Part shown: piece by piece, positions 1-5,168 of the stretch | Numbering within the stretch: the first letter of the stretch is position 1 | How the letters are laid out: the number at the start of each line of letters is the position of its first letter | Assembly (NCBI GenBank): GCA_020860865.1 | Contig: JAJBTL010000409.1 | Span: forward strand, 1-5,661 | Reading direction: 5' to 3' | DNA length: 5,661 bases | Source of the DNA: Planctomycetota bacterium | Lineage (GTDB): Bacteria > Planctomycetota > SZUA-567 | The notes under the pieces: model-generated | Database searches by the model: none | What the model saw: only the letters and a program-made list of their open reading frames with translations | What the model was told of the DNA's origin: nothing | Translations under genes and position numbers: made by a program

Positions 1-1131
1 ACGGACGCCGCCGACCAGTTGGTACGGCAGGCTGGAGCCGAGGAGCGCTTCCTCGAGGGAGCGGGATTGGGCGTTGGTCCGGTAGAAAACAGCCATTTCA
101 CCGAGTTTTTGGCCGCTGTCCCGCAGTTCCCGCATGCGGTCGATGATAAACTGCGCTTCCATCCGGTCCGACTGGGTGCGGACCACCGCCACCGGATCGC
201 CACCCTGGCGGGAGGTGAAGAGGTCCTTGTCGATGCGGTGGGTATTGTGGCGAATAAGGCCGTTGGCGGCACCGAGGATGAACTGGGACGACCGGTAATT
301 CTCCTCGAGGCGGACAACCTTGGCGCCGGGGAAGTCGCGCTGAAAATCCATGATGTTCCGGTAGTCGGCGCCGCGCCAGGAGTAGATGGACTGGTCAGGA
401 TCGCCTGTCGCGTGGATATTCGCGACCGTCCCGGCGAGGGCGCGAAGAAGGAGGTACTGGGCCCGGTTGGTGTCCTGGTATTCGTCGACGAGGATATAGG
501 GAAAACGGGCCTGGTATTTCCGGAGCGCGTCCTGGTCGGTCTGGAACAGCCGGGCGGCGTAGAGGAGAAGATCGTCGAAGTCGACGGCGTTGTTGTTCCG
601 GAGCGTTTCCTCGTAGGCGGTATAGACCTCCTGGACGACGCGGTCGCGGGGGGTGACGGTGTCGACTTCGTCCGGGGGGATATTGTCCGACTTGTTCTTG
701 CTGATGCCGGCGAGGACGGCGGACGGGCGGTGCGTCTTATCGTCGATGTCGAGGCGTTTCATCGCCTGTTTTATAATCGATTCCTGATCCCCCTGGTCCA
801 TGATGGTGAACCGGCCGTCGCGGCCGCAGTTCAGCCGGGGCATTTCCTGCCTGAGGATGCGGGCGCAGATGGAATGGAAGGTCCCCATCCAGGCCGGGGC
901 GTCGCCGACGAGGAGTTCAACGCGTTCCCGCATTTCCTTGGCCGCCTTGTTCGTGAAGGTGAGGGCGAGGATGCGCCAGTTCGGCACGCCCTTGGCGATG
1001 AGGGGGGCGATGCGGCGGGTGACGACGCGGGTCTTCCCGGAGCCGGCGCCGGCGACGACAAGCATCGGGCCGTTCATGTGGGTGACGGCTTCGGTCTGGG
1101 CCGGGGTGAGATCGCGGAGCAGGTCTTCCAT
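1..1131 (-). CDS. pcrA: UvrD/PcrA-family ATP-dependent 3'-5' DNA helicase, N-terminal 377 residues (C-terminus beyond window)
   Basis: Superfamily 1A helicase, which uses ATP to unwind DNA in nucleotide excision repair, mismatch repair and clearing of replication blocks. Translating the minus strand shows the motifs in order: Q motif LTPAQTEAV (8-16), Walker A AGAGSGKT (27-34), motif Ia TFTNKAA (58-64), motif Ib GTFHSICARIL (83-93), DFDDLL (184-189), Walker B DEYQDTN (216-222), motif III GDPDQSIYSWRGAD (243-256), motif IV LEENYRSS (275-282) and AVFYRTNAQSR (347-357). Every expected catalytic residue in this half is present. Family members are about 700-750 residues, so roughly half is missing only because the window ends. 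The start is the ATG at 1131, with AAAGGA four bases upstream and the Q motif at the usual distance. It lies 200 bp downstream of the phosphoesterase gene on the same strand. Whether it is PcrA or UvrD in the strict sense cannot be decided without the C-terminus. Confidence 0.97.
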   Translation of the reverse strand, partial: MEDLLRDLTPAQTEAVTHMNGPMLVVAGAGSGKTRVVTRRIAPLIAKGVPNWRILALTFTNKAAKEMRERVELLVGDAPAWMGTFHSICARILRQEMPRLNCGRDGRFTIMDQGDQESIIKQAMKRLDIDDKTHRPSAVLAGISKNKSDNIPPDEVDTVTPRDRVVQEVYTAYEETLRNNNAVDFDDLLLYAARLFQTDQDALRKYQARFPYILVDEYQDTNRAQYLLLRALAGTVANIHATGDPDQSIYSWRGADYRNIMDFQRDFPGAKVVRLEENYRSSQFILGAANGLIRHNTHRIDKDLFTSRQGGDPVAVVRTQSDRMEAQFIIDRMRELRDSGQKLGEMAVFYRTNAQSRSLEEALLGSSLPYQLVGGVR

Positions 1132-1135
1132 GGCG

Positions 1136-1141
1136 TCCTTT
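1136..1141 (-). promoter_or_regulatory. Ribosome binding site of pcrA
   Basis: AAAGGA on the minus strand, separated by CGCC from the ATG at 1131. The spacing is a little short, but it is the only purine-rich Shine-Dalgarno-like match near the start and it fixes the chosen start codon. Confidence 0.6.
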
Positions 1142-1220
1142 CGGATATAACGCGTTCGACAACGGTACGGCGCTATGAGTAGGTTTTTGGCGGTGAGTAT
1201 TGCCTCAAGAAACATGAAGA

Positions 1221-1241
1221 CGCCGCCCGGGCCGGGCGGCG
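1221..1241 (-). terminator. GC hairpin between phosphoesterase gene and pcrA, possible terminator or leader attenuator
   Basis: CGCCGCCC (1221-1228) and GGGCGGCG (1234-1241) form a perfect 8-bp stem with a 5-nt loop. On the minus strand the stem is followed by TCTTCATGTTTCTTG, which is T-rich but not a clean U-tract. It lies 90 bp after the phosphoesterase stop and 90 bp before the pcrA start. It could end the upstream transcript. If pcrA starts from the promoter-like block at 1290-1318, it would instead sit in the pcrA leader. Confidence 0.5.
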
Positions 1242-1274
1242 ATAATCGACGCAAACACATTCGACGATGTAGTT

Positions 1275-1318
1275 ACAGTAGTACTGTCTATTTTCCGTCC
1301 GAATGCTCCGCCTGTCAA
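1275..1318 (-). promoter_or_regulatory. Candidate pcrA promoter with 13-bp palindrome at the predicted transcription start
   Basis: The minus strand has a perfect -35 hexamer TTGACA (1313-1318), a 17-bp spacer and GAAAAT (1290-1295), a 4/6 match to TATAAT. The predicted start falls inside the perfect inverted repeat ACAGTA-g-TACTGT (1275-1287), where a repressor could act. The block lies just after the phosphoesterase stop codon and about 150 nt before pcrA. Helicases of this family are often under SOS control, but the half-site order here differs from the E. coli LexA box (CTGT-N8-ACAG), so no regulator is assigned. Confidence 0.35.
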
Positions 1319-1331
1319 CCGTCCGCGCCGG

Positions 1332-2408
1332 TCACGGCGTCTCGATAAGGTTTTCCCCGGACGAGCCGATATCCAGGGTCGCTTCGAGAAGGCGGGTGCG
1401 GATGGTCTTGATGCATTCTTCCGGGCTGGTGGTGAACTCGAGGAAACCGCCGGCGGACAGGTTGTGGCCGCCGCCTTTGCCTTCCGGTTCGACAATGTGC
1501 ATGAGGACGCGGGTGGCGTCGGCGTGCGGCGCCTTGGCCCGGAGGGAGAGGTAGGCACGGTTAACAATAAAGCCGACGGAGCGGGAGTACGCCATTCCCT
1601 TCAGGGGAATGAGGGCGTCGGAGGCGGTGGACAGGAGATCCGGCGAGGTGATTTCCCCGCAGTTCGAGAGGATGGTGTTGCCGTAGATGATTGCCTTCTG
1701 GACGGCGACGTTAAGGAAGCGGTAAAACGACCGTTCCAGCGGCGGGTGGATGGACATCGCCGCCATCGACAGATCCGCCAGCGGCAGGAGCGTCGTATAG
1801 GCATGGACGTCGGCCGGCCCGGAAAAGCGGAGGAGGCCGTCCGTGTCTGTCTTGATGCCGAGGAAGAGGGCGGTGGCGAGGCGGGCGTCGGGGACGATGC
1901 CCGCCGCCTCGAGGTAGCCGAGGAGCAGGGTGGAACGGGCGCCGACGGAGAGGCGGATGGCCTGGTAGACCATCGTGGCCGTACGGCCGGGGACGCGGGT
2001 GGTGGAACGGGCGGCGGTGCGGACCGAGTCGTCGCCAAGGCTGTGGTGATCGATGACGCCGAGGATGGGGATGTTGGCCGGCAGGCTCTGGTTTTTCGCC
2101 AGGGGCTGGGTGTCCAAAAGGACGGCGCCGCGGAAGTCATCGAGGTTTTCGACGCTTTCAAAGGTTTTCAGGTCGATTTTGAGAAGGCGGACCATCTCGG
2201 TATTTTCTTCGCGGCCGAGGACGCCGCCGTGGGCGATGATGGAATTGATTCCCCAGGACCGCGCCAGCGTTTGCATCGCCAGGGCGGCGGCGATGGCGTC
2301 GGGATCCGGGTAGTCGTGGATGGATATGAGGAGCGGCAGATCCCCCGACCCGAGGGCGGAACGGAGCGTCCGGAGCCTGGTGGTGGAGACGAGCGGTTCG
2401 TCAAGCAT
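1332..2408 (-). CDS. DHH/DHHA1-family phosphoesterase, NrnA-like nanoRNase / pAp phosphatase
   Basis: Predicted soluble Mn-dependent phosphoesterase of 358 residues. Family members (RecJ/NrnA/GdpP superfamily) cleave very short RNAs, 3'-phosphoadenosine 5'-phosphate or cyclic dinucleotide products. The DHH domain shows H31-x3-D35-x-D37 (HDYPDPDAI), D99 in LLDTQP, the signature DHH at 120-122, and D188 in GIKTDTDG; these are the expected metal ligands. A GREEN motif (65-69) after an HGG turn resembles the GRxEN seen in COG0618 proteins. The C-terminal DHHA1 domain has SLRAK (288-292) and the substrate-binding glycine block GGGHNLSAGG (312-321). No membrane segments or fused domains are visible. 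It is somewhat longer than B. subtilis NrnA (about 313 residues). The start is the ATG at 2408, with GGGGAA eight bases upstream. It is divergent from cyaB and upstream of pcrA. The family call is firm. The substrate is unknown, so no symbol is given. Confidence 0.92.
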   Translation of the reverse strand: MLDEPLVSTTRLRTLRSALGSGDLPLLISIHDYPDPDAIAAALAMQTLARSWGINSIIAHGGVLGREENTEMVRLLKIDLKTFESVENLDDFRGAVLLDTQPLAKNQSLPANIPILGVIDHHSLGDDSVRTAARSTTRVPGRTATMVYQAIRLSVGARSTLLLGYLEAAGIVPDARLATALFLGIKTDTDGLLRFSGPADVHAYTTLLPLADLSMAAMSIHPPLERSFYRFLNVAVQKAIIYGNTILSNCGEITSPDLLSTASDALIPLKGMAYSRSVGFIVNRAYLSLRAKAPHADATRVLMHIVEPEGKGGGHNLSAGGFLEFTTSPEECIKTIRTRLLEATLDIGSSGENLIETP

Positions 2409-2464
2409 GAGCGCGGTTCCCCGGTGTGGCAGATGTGGTAAAACGTTCGTACCCCCCGGATGTC

Positions 2465-2493
2465 ATCCTACCCGAACATCCCGCCGGGGTAAA
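2465..2493 (-). promoter_or_regulatory. Candidate sigma-70-like promoter of the DHH phosphoesterase gene
   Basis: On the minus strand TTTACC (2488-2493) is followed by a 17-bp spacer and TAGGAT (2465-2470), each a 4/6 match to consensus, giving a leader of about 50 nt. It overlaps an interrupted inverted repeat, GGATGT (2458-2463) with ACATCC (2476-2481). Chance matches of this quality are common, so this is only a candidate. Confidence 0.3.
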
Positions 2494-2502
2494 GGGAATT
2501 GA

Positions 2503-2521
2503 CCGGACGGCCTCTGTCCGG
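2503..2521. repeat. Inverted repeat in the divergent promoter region
   Basis: CCGGAC (2503-2508) and GTCCGG (2516-2521) form a perfect 6-bp inverted repeat with a 7-nt spacer. It lies just upstream of the candidate cyaB promoter and between the two divergent genes, a position where an operator could act on both. No regulator is recognised. Confidence 0.35.
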
Positions 2522-2528
2522 AATGGCC

Positions 2529-2557
2529 TTGCAACCCGCTGCCGAAACCGGCTTAAT
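2529..2557 (+). promoter_or_regulatory. Candidate sigma-70-like promoter of cyaB
   Basis: TTGCAA (2529-2534), a 17-bp spacer and CTTAAT (2552-2557) give two 4/6 matches at ideal spacing. The predicted start would be near 2564, leaving a leader of about 20 nt that carries the ribosome binding site AGGAGA (2575-2580). Confidence 0.35.
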
Positions 2558-2574
2558 GGGCATGGCACGTTTTC

Positions 2575-2580
2575 AGGAGA
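2575..2580 (+). promoter_or_regulatory. Ribosome binding site of cyaB
   Basis: AGGAGA, with a 6-nt spacer (ACAACC) to the ATG at 2587. This is a strong match that decides the start, because ExExK must lie near the N-terminus. Confidence 0.8.
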
Positions 2581-2586
2581 ACAACC

Positions 2587-3141
2587 ATGGCATTGGAAAT
2601 GGAAGCAAAACTGAAGGTCGACAGCCTGGAACCCCTCCAGGCCAGGCTGGCCAATCTCGGCGCTGTCGACGAAGGCCGCGTCCGCGAGCGGAACTGGGTC
2701 CTCGATACCCCGGACGGGTCGCTCCGTTCGGCGGGAAAGCTTCTCCGGGTCAGGAACACCGGCGGCGACGGCGGCGTCCTGACAGTGAAGACACCGCTGG
2801 AAGGCGGCGCCTTCAAGAGCCGGGAAGAGGTCGAGGTGACGGTCGATTCCACGGACAGGCTCCTTGTCCAACTGGCCGCCATTGGCTACGAGGTGAGGTG
2901 GATTTATGAAAAATACCGCACCACCTACCACTGGTGCGATTGCAACGTCGTCCTGGACGAATGCCCGGAAATCGGCGATTTCGTCGAGGTCGAAGGCGAC
3001 GCCGATGCCATCCGGACCGTCCTCGCCGACCTCGGCCTCGACCCGGCCGACCACCTCGACACCAATTACCTCGGCCTCTGGCAGGAATACCTGGCGGCGC
3101 GCGGGGAAGGTCACCGCGACATGGTCTTTCCGGACCGGTAA
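2587..3141 (+). CDS. cyaB: Class IV adenylate cyclase (CyaB-like), CYTH-domain protein
   Basis: A 184-residue CYTH-fold protein. Class IV cyclases convert ATP to cAMP and pyrophosphate in the cytoplasm using two Mg/Mn ions inside a beta tunnel. The diagnostic ExExK is at E4-M-E6-A-K8. Further tunnel-lining charges follow in family order: LLRVR (R54, R56), TVK (K68), KSREE (77-81), YEKYR (K109, R111) and LDECPEIGDFVEVEG (123-137, with D124, E134 and E136). The TNYLGLW block (159-165) resembles the end of the domain. The last 10-15 residues look like a tail. The length matches CyaB proteins of about 170-190 residues. The start is the ATG at 2587, with AGGAGA six bases upstream. Its stop overlaps the ATG of a small reading frame. 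Related CYTH enzymes are thiamine triphosphatases and tripolyphosphatases, and sequence alone does not exclude those activities. The CyaB-type motif LDExPxxGxFxExEG favours this subgroup. Confidence 0.9.
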   Translation: MALEMEAKLKVDSLEPLQARLANLGAVDEGRVRERNWVLDTPDGSLRSAGKLLRVRNTGGDGGVLTVKTPLEGGAFKSREEVEVTVDSTDRLLVQLAAIGYEVRWIYEKYRTTYHWCDCNVVLDECPEIGDFVEVEGDADAIRTVLADLGLDPADHLDTNYLGLWQEYLAARGEGHRDMVFPDR

Positions 3142-3416
3142 TGGAACCCGGTCGCAAACGCCATCCCAACCTCTCCGAGATCCGACAATTCGCCCGGGAT
3201 TTTCCGGTTCCGATGGCGCTCTCCGGCTGGCACAATTATCCTTTTATTCGAAGAAAACTGGCAGTGGATTATGGCCTAACTTTAATCGGATGGCCACAGG
3301 TCTGTCGTTTAAGAGGTTACGAAAATGACCATTTGGCACGATTGAAGTGGAATAATACTAGGCAAAGTGAATTTGTGCTTGCGTTGAATCTCCGGTCGCC
3401 TTACAATTGGCGTTGA
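3141..3416 (+). CDS. Small reading frame overlapping the cyaB stop (TAATG), unknown; possibly a gene remnant
   Basis: A 91-codon frame begins at an ATG sharing one base with the cyaB stop (TAATG), an arrangement typical of translational coupling. The product would be basic and soluble, with no signal peptide or membrane segment, beginning MEPGRKRHPNLSEIRQ. I recognise no family. The first 28 or so codons have GC-rich codon use like their neighbours. From about 3230 the composition drops sharply and codon use no longer resembles the other genes. It may be a real small protein, the 5' stub of a cyaB-operon gene truncated by inserted DNA, or a chance frame. The absence of a visible Shine-Dalgarno sequence fits either coupling or non-coding DNA. 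Confidence 0.3.
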   Translation: MEPGRKRHPNLSEIRQFARDFPVPMALSGWHNYPFIRRKLAVDYGLTLIGWPQVCRLRGYENDHLARLKWNNTRQSEFVLALNLRSPYNWR

Positions 3417-3460
3417 TATCATAGAGAAAATTGATTTGAGAACATATCGACTTTATTGAC
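3228..3460. other. AT-rich island of possible foreign origin
   Basis: By hand count about 40 % of 3241-3460 is G or C, against well over 60 % on both sides. The change is abrupt near 3228-3240 and ends near 3460. No transposase, integrase, tRNA or clear terminal repeats are visible, so the origin is not identified. It may be a decayed insertion or an AT-rich regulatory segment. Confidence 0.5.
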
Positions 3461-3770
3461 GGTGTGTGCGGACCAGGCTTGGCGGAGATGGTGGGGGTAT
3501 TGTCTTGCCAGGCAGGTCGGGACCGGTTGGTCCGTAGTGTGCCGCGGCCGGGCAGGGGAAGTGACGGATCGTTGTCATGGGCCGAATCGGGACGCAGGGA
3601 GTGCGAGAAGAACGGGGACACGGGGACATAAGAGCATGTACGAATTTTCGTGATACTACGGAGGTCGTCACCGCCAGGCGCTTACGGGTACCTTTTCGAA
3701 CGCCCGACACGGAGTATCGCAGAATTCCTTCAATGCTTTAGGAGACGAGCCGGGGGAGAGAGGTGTTTTC
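3417..3770. other. Gene-poor stretch upstream of the lipoprotein gene
   Basis: No reading frame here has convincing codon use or a recognisable product on either strand. It contains the end of the AT-rich island, a small 5-bp hairpin (GGACC/GGTCC at 3520-3533), the tandem ACGGGGAC repeat (3612-3627) and a GA-rich ribosome binding site (AGGTG at 3761-3765, five bases before the lipoprotein ATG). I could not single out a convincing promoter for the lipoprotein, although one must lie here or further upstream. Confidence 0.5.
3612..3651. repeat. Tandem 8-bp repeat (ACGGGGAC x2) followed by a short palindrome
   Basis: ACGGGGAC occurs twice head to tail (3612-3619 and 3620-3627). Twelve bases later comes ACGAA-tt-TTCGT (3640-3651), a near-perfect 12-bp palindrome. 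GGGGACA-type words next to small palindromes occur in dispersed repeats linked to REP-type Y1 transposases in some bacteria, but no second full copy is present here to support that link. Confidence 0.4.
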
Positions 3771-4850
3771 ATGAACAGGTATGTGGTACTCGCCATACTG
3801 GCCGCCATGGTGGCCACGGGGGTATCGATATCGGGGTGCAACCGGAATCGAGACAATCGTCTGGCGTCGAATACGCGTAGAGCGCAGGGCACTTCGGCGC
3901 GACGCACCGGTGAAGACAGGCCGGTCCGTCCCGCCGAAGTTCTCTCCGCCTCAGCCCGTCGGAACAACCGGCCGCGCCGGTCGCCGGCGGCGACCTATGA
4001 TCGTATCCGCGCCAACCAGGCCATCACCGCCAGCGCTCCGGCCGTGCCCGCACCGGCGCCAATCGAATATTACTCCCCGTCGCCCGCTCCGGTCCCTGTC
4101 CCGGCACCGCGGTACGAATACGCCTACGTTAACGAACCGCTTCCCGAACCGGTCCCGGTCATGTCGCCGGTCTATACCCTGCCGACGACGACAGCCGACG
4201 GCGGCACCTTCCATTCCCAACCGTATTACCTTGAACCGGTCTATTCTCCGGCCGCACCGGCACCGGTCTATCAACCGGCGGTCTATGCCATGGCCGAACC
4301 GGCCTATGTGGCGCCGGCGCACCAGACGCCGGAACTGGCCTGGGCCAGGGCGGCGTTGGAGCCGATGGCGATGGCGCCGGCCATGCCGCTGCGTTCGGCG
4401 GCGAAACCGGTGGCGTACCCGGGCGGGTTTGTCAATCCTGAACCGATAACGCCAGTATGCTATCCGACGCCGCAAGGCACCGAGGTTTGTTATCCTGTTC
4501 CGATCCCCGAGCTGGAACCGGTCCGTTACCGCCGCGTCGCCACGAACTGGTCGGGCCCGGGGCAGACGACCTCCGCCACTCAGGTCCCGACCGTCCCGAT
4601 ACTCCCGGCGATCAGTTCAGTTCAGCCGGCGCAACCGGTGCAGCCGCTCCAGCCGGCCCGGCAGCCGCAGTTCCAGCCGCTTCTCCAACCGATCCGGGAA
4701 ACGGCGTCCCAGACCACGGCGCGGCCGGTTGTCCAGCCGGCAAACTTTACCAGGCCATCAACCAGCCATGAATGGAATTCCCGCCAGGAAGCGATGCAAC
4801 CGCTCCAGGGCTGGGTGCCGAGTCCGACGACGGCGTCGCGGAACCGGTAA
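3771..4850 (+). CDS. Proline-rich lipoprotein of unknown function
   Basis: A 359-residue predicted lipoprotein. Residues 1-22 form a type II signal peptide: N-R at the start, a hydrophobic core VVLAILAAMVATGV, then the lipobox I20-S-G-C23, so C23 would be lipidated. N24 at +2 does not suggest inner-membrane retention. Residues 24-80 are Arg/Asn-rich and basic. Residues 88-250 are Pro/Ala/Tyr/Val-rich with loose repeats such as PAPVPVPAP, EPVYSP and PVYQPAVY. C230 and C240 sit in two VCYP copies ten residues apart and might form a disulfide. Residues 284-310 are Gln-Pro-rich (QPAQPVQPLQP). I count 60 prolines and no Pro-Pro pair. The sequence looks disordered or extended, perhaps a periplasm-spanning or wall-associated linker, but no domain is recognised. 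AGGTG five bases upstream supports the start. A strong hairpin terminator follows, so it is probably monocistronic. The coding call is firm and the function is open. Confidence 0.82.
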   Translation: MNRYVVLAILAAMVATGVSISGCNRNRDNRLASNTRRAQGTSARRTGEDRPVRPAEVLSASARRNNRPRRSPAATYDRIRANQAITASAPAVPAPAPIEYYSPSPAPVPVPAPRYEYAYVNEPLPEPVPVMSPVYTLPTTTADGGTFHSQPYYLEPVYSPAAPAPVYQPAVYAMAEPAYVAPAHQTPELAWARAALEPMAMAPAMPLRSAAKPVAYPGGFVNPEPITPVCYPTPQGTEVCYPVPIPELEPVRYRRVATNWSGPGQTTSATQVPTVPILPAISSVQPAQPVQPLQPARQPQFQPLLQPIRETASQTTARPVVQPANFTRPSTSHEWNSRQEAMQPLQGWVPSPTTASRNR

Positions 4851-4891
4851 TCCGGAGAGGCCGAGGCCTGCCCGGGAAATCATGATTCCTC

Positions 4892-4920
4892 GACGAGGCG
4901 CCGGCAACGGCGCCTCGTTT
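4892..4920 (+). terminator. Rho-independent terminator of the lipoprotein gene
   Basis: CGAGGCGCCG (4894-4903) and CGGCGCCTCG (4908-4917) form a perfect 10-bp stem closed by a GCAA tetraloop of the stable GNRA type. An A-T pair (4893/4918) and a G-T wobble (4892/4919) extend it. TTTCGTCT follows on the plus strand. It lies about 43 bp after the lipoprotein stop. The minus-strand side has no T-run, so it serves the lipoprotein and not yebC. Confidence 0.8.
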
Positions 4921-4953
4921 CGTCTCCAGGCGGCGTTACGCCGGAGCAATAGC

Positions 4954-5089
4954 ATTTTGAGAACTTCGTGAACGTGCGGATTTAGCCGCGTCATCTCCCT
5001 TACGCTAGTTTTCGCCCAAACTACCGGGCGAAACCCAGCTACCGGTCGAGCTCGCGTCTAAATCCAACGTTCACAGAATTTCTCAAAAT
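4954..5089. repeat. 136-nt giant imperfect palindrome between convergent genes (MITE/REPIN-like or structured element)
   Basis: Two 64-nt arms (4954-5017 and 5026-5089) are inverted copies around an 8-nt centre (5018-5025). The outer part pairs as a 10-bp run (ATTTTGAGAA with TTCTCAAAAT), then 3, 8 (GTGAACGT), 8 (GGATTTAG) and 4 bp, broken by single mismatches or bulges. Interior sequence of equal length on both sides has weaker pairing (4 of 6 at 5004-5009/5034-5039). The innermost 8 bp, TTTCGCCC with GGGCGAAA, is perfect. I count about 49 paired positions of 64. It encodes no protein. No flanking target duplication is obvious. Its placement between two converging genes is typical of dispersed palindromic repeats, and it might also block read-through in both directions. 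Confidence 0.75.
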
Positions 5090-5103
5090 ACTTGAAAATG
5101 CCG

Positions 5104-5131
5104 GCGCCCGTCCATGCCAATGACGGGACGC
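5104..5131 (-). terminator. Possible weak terminator of yebC
   Basis: On the minus strand, 38 bp past the yebC stop, GCG-t-CCCGTC and GACGGGCGC pair over 9 bp with one bulge and a 9-nt loop. CGGCATTTTC follows. The T-run is short and offset, so termination would be weak. The giant palindrome directly downstream may help. Confidence 0.4.
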
Positions 5132-5168
5132 AAGACCGGCGAACGTTTCGTGGGTGCGGTATGCCAAA

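Noticed and set aside
19..1182. Long plus-strand open frame of 387 codons opposite pcrA
   Set aside because: It is an antisense shadow produced by GC-rich codon bias. The minus strand carries all helicase motifs in order, and this frame's product is low-complexity Gly/Val/Asp-rich with no recognisable motif.
1275..1287. Reading the ACAGTA-g-TACTGT palindrome as a LexA box
   Set aside because: It contains the half-sites TACTGT and ACAGTA in the reverse order and spacing compared with the E. coli box, so it is kept only as an unassigned palindrome.
1464..2441. Plus-strand open frame of 325 codons opposite the DHH phosphoesterase
   Set aside because: An antisense shadow. Its product is Gly/Asp/Val-rich without motifs, while the minus strand has the complete DHH and GGGH signatures.
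2401..3114. Minus-strand open frame of 237 codons opposite cyaB
   Set aside because: A mirror of cyaB codons; the plus strand has ExExK, a ribosome binding site and the family length.
3435..3443. 9-nt word TTTGAGAAC shared between the AT-rich island and the giant palindrome arm (4956-4964)
   Set aside because: Similarity stops at the nine bases; the flanks do not align, so it is not evidence of a second repeat copy.
3951..4475. Arginine-rich frames overlapping the lipoprotein gene on both strands (e.g. minus 3951-4475, plus 3781-4449)
   Set aside because: Arg-rich products are the usual off-frame reading of CCGG/GCC-rich DNA. The lipoprotein frame has a signal peptide, lipobox, ribosome binding site and terminator.
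4878..4887. Perfect 10-bp palindrome AATCATGATT just before the lipoprotein terminator
   Set aside because: Short, single, and downstream of a gene end with no promoter context; chance is sufficient.
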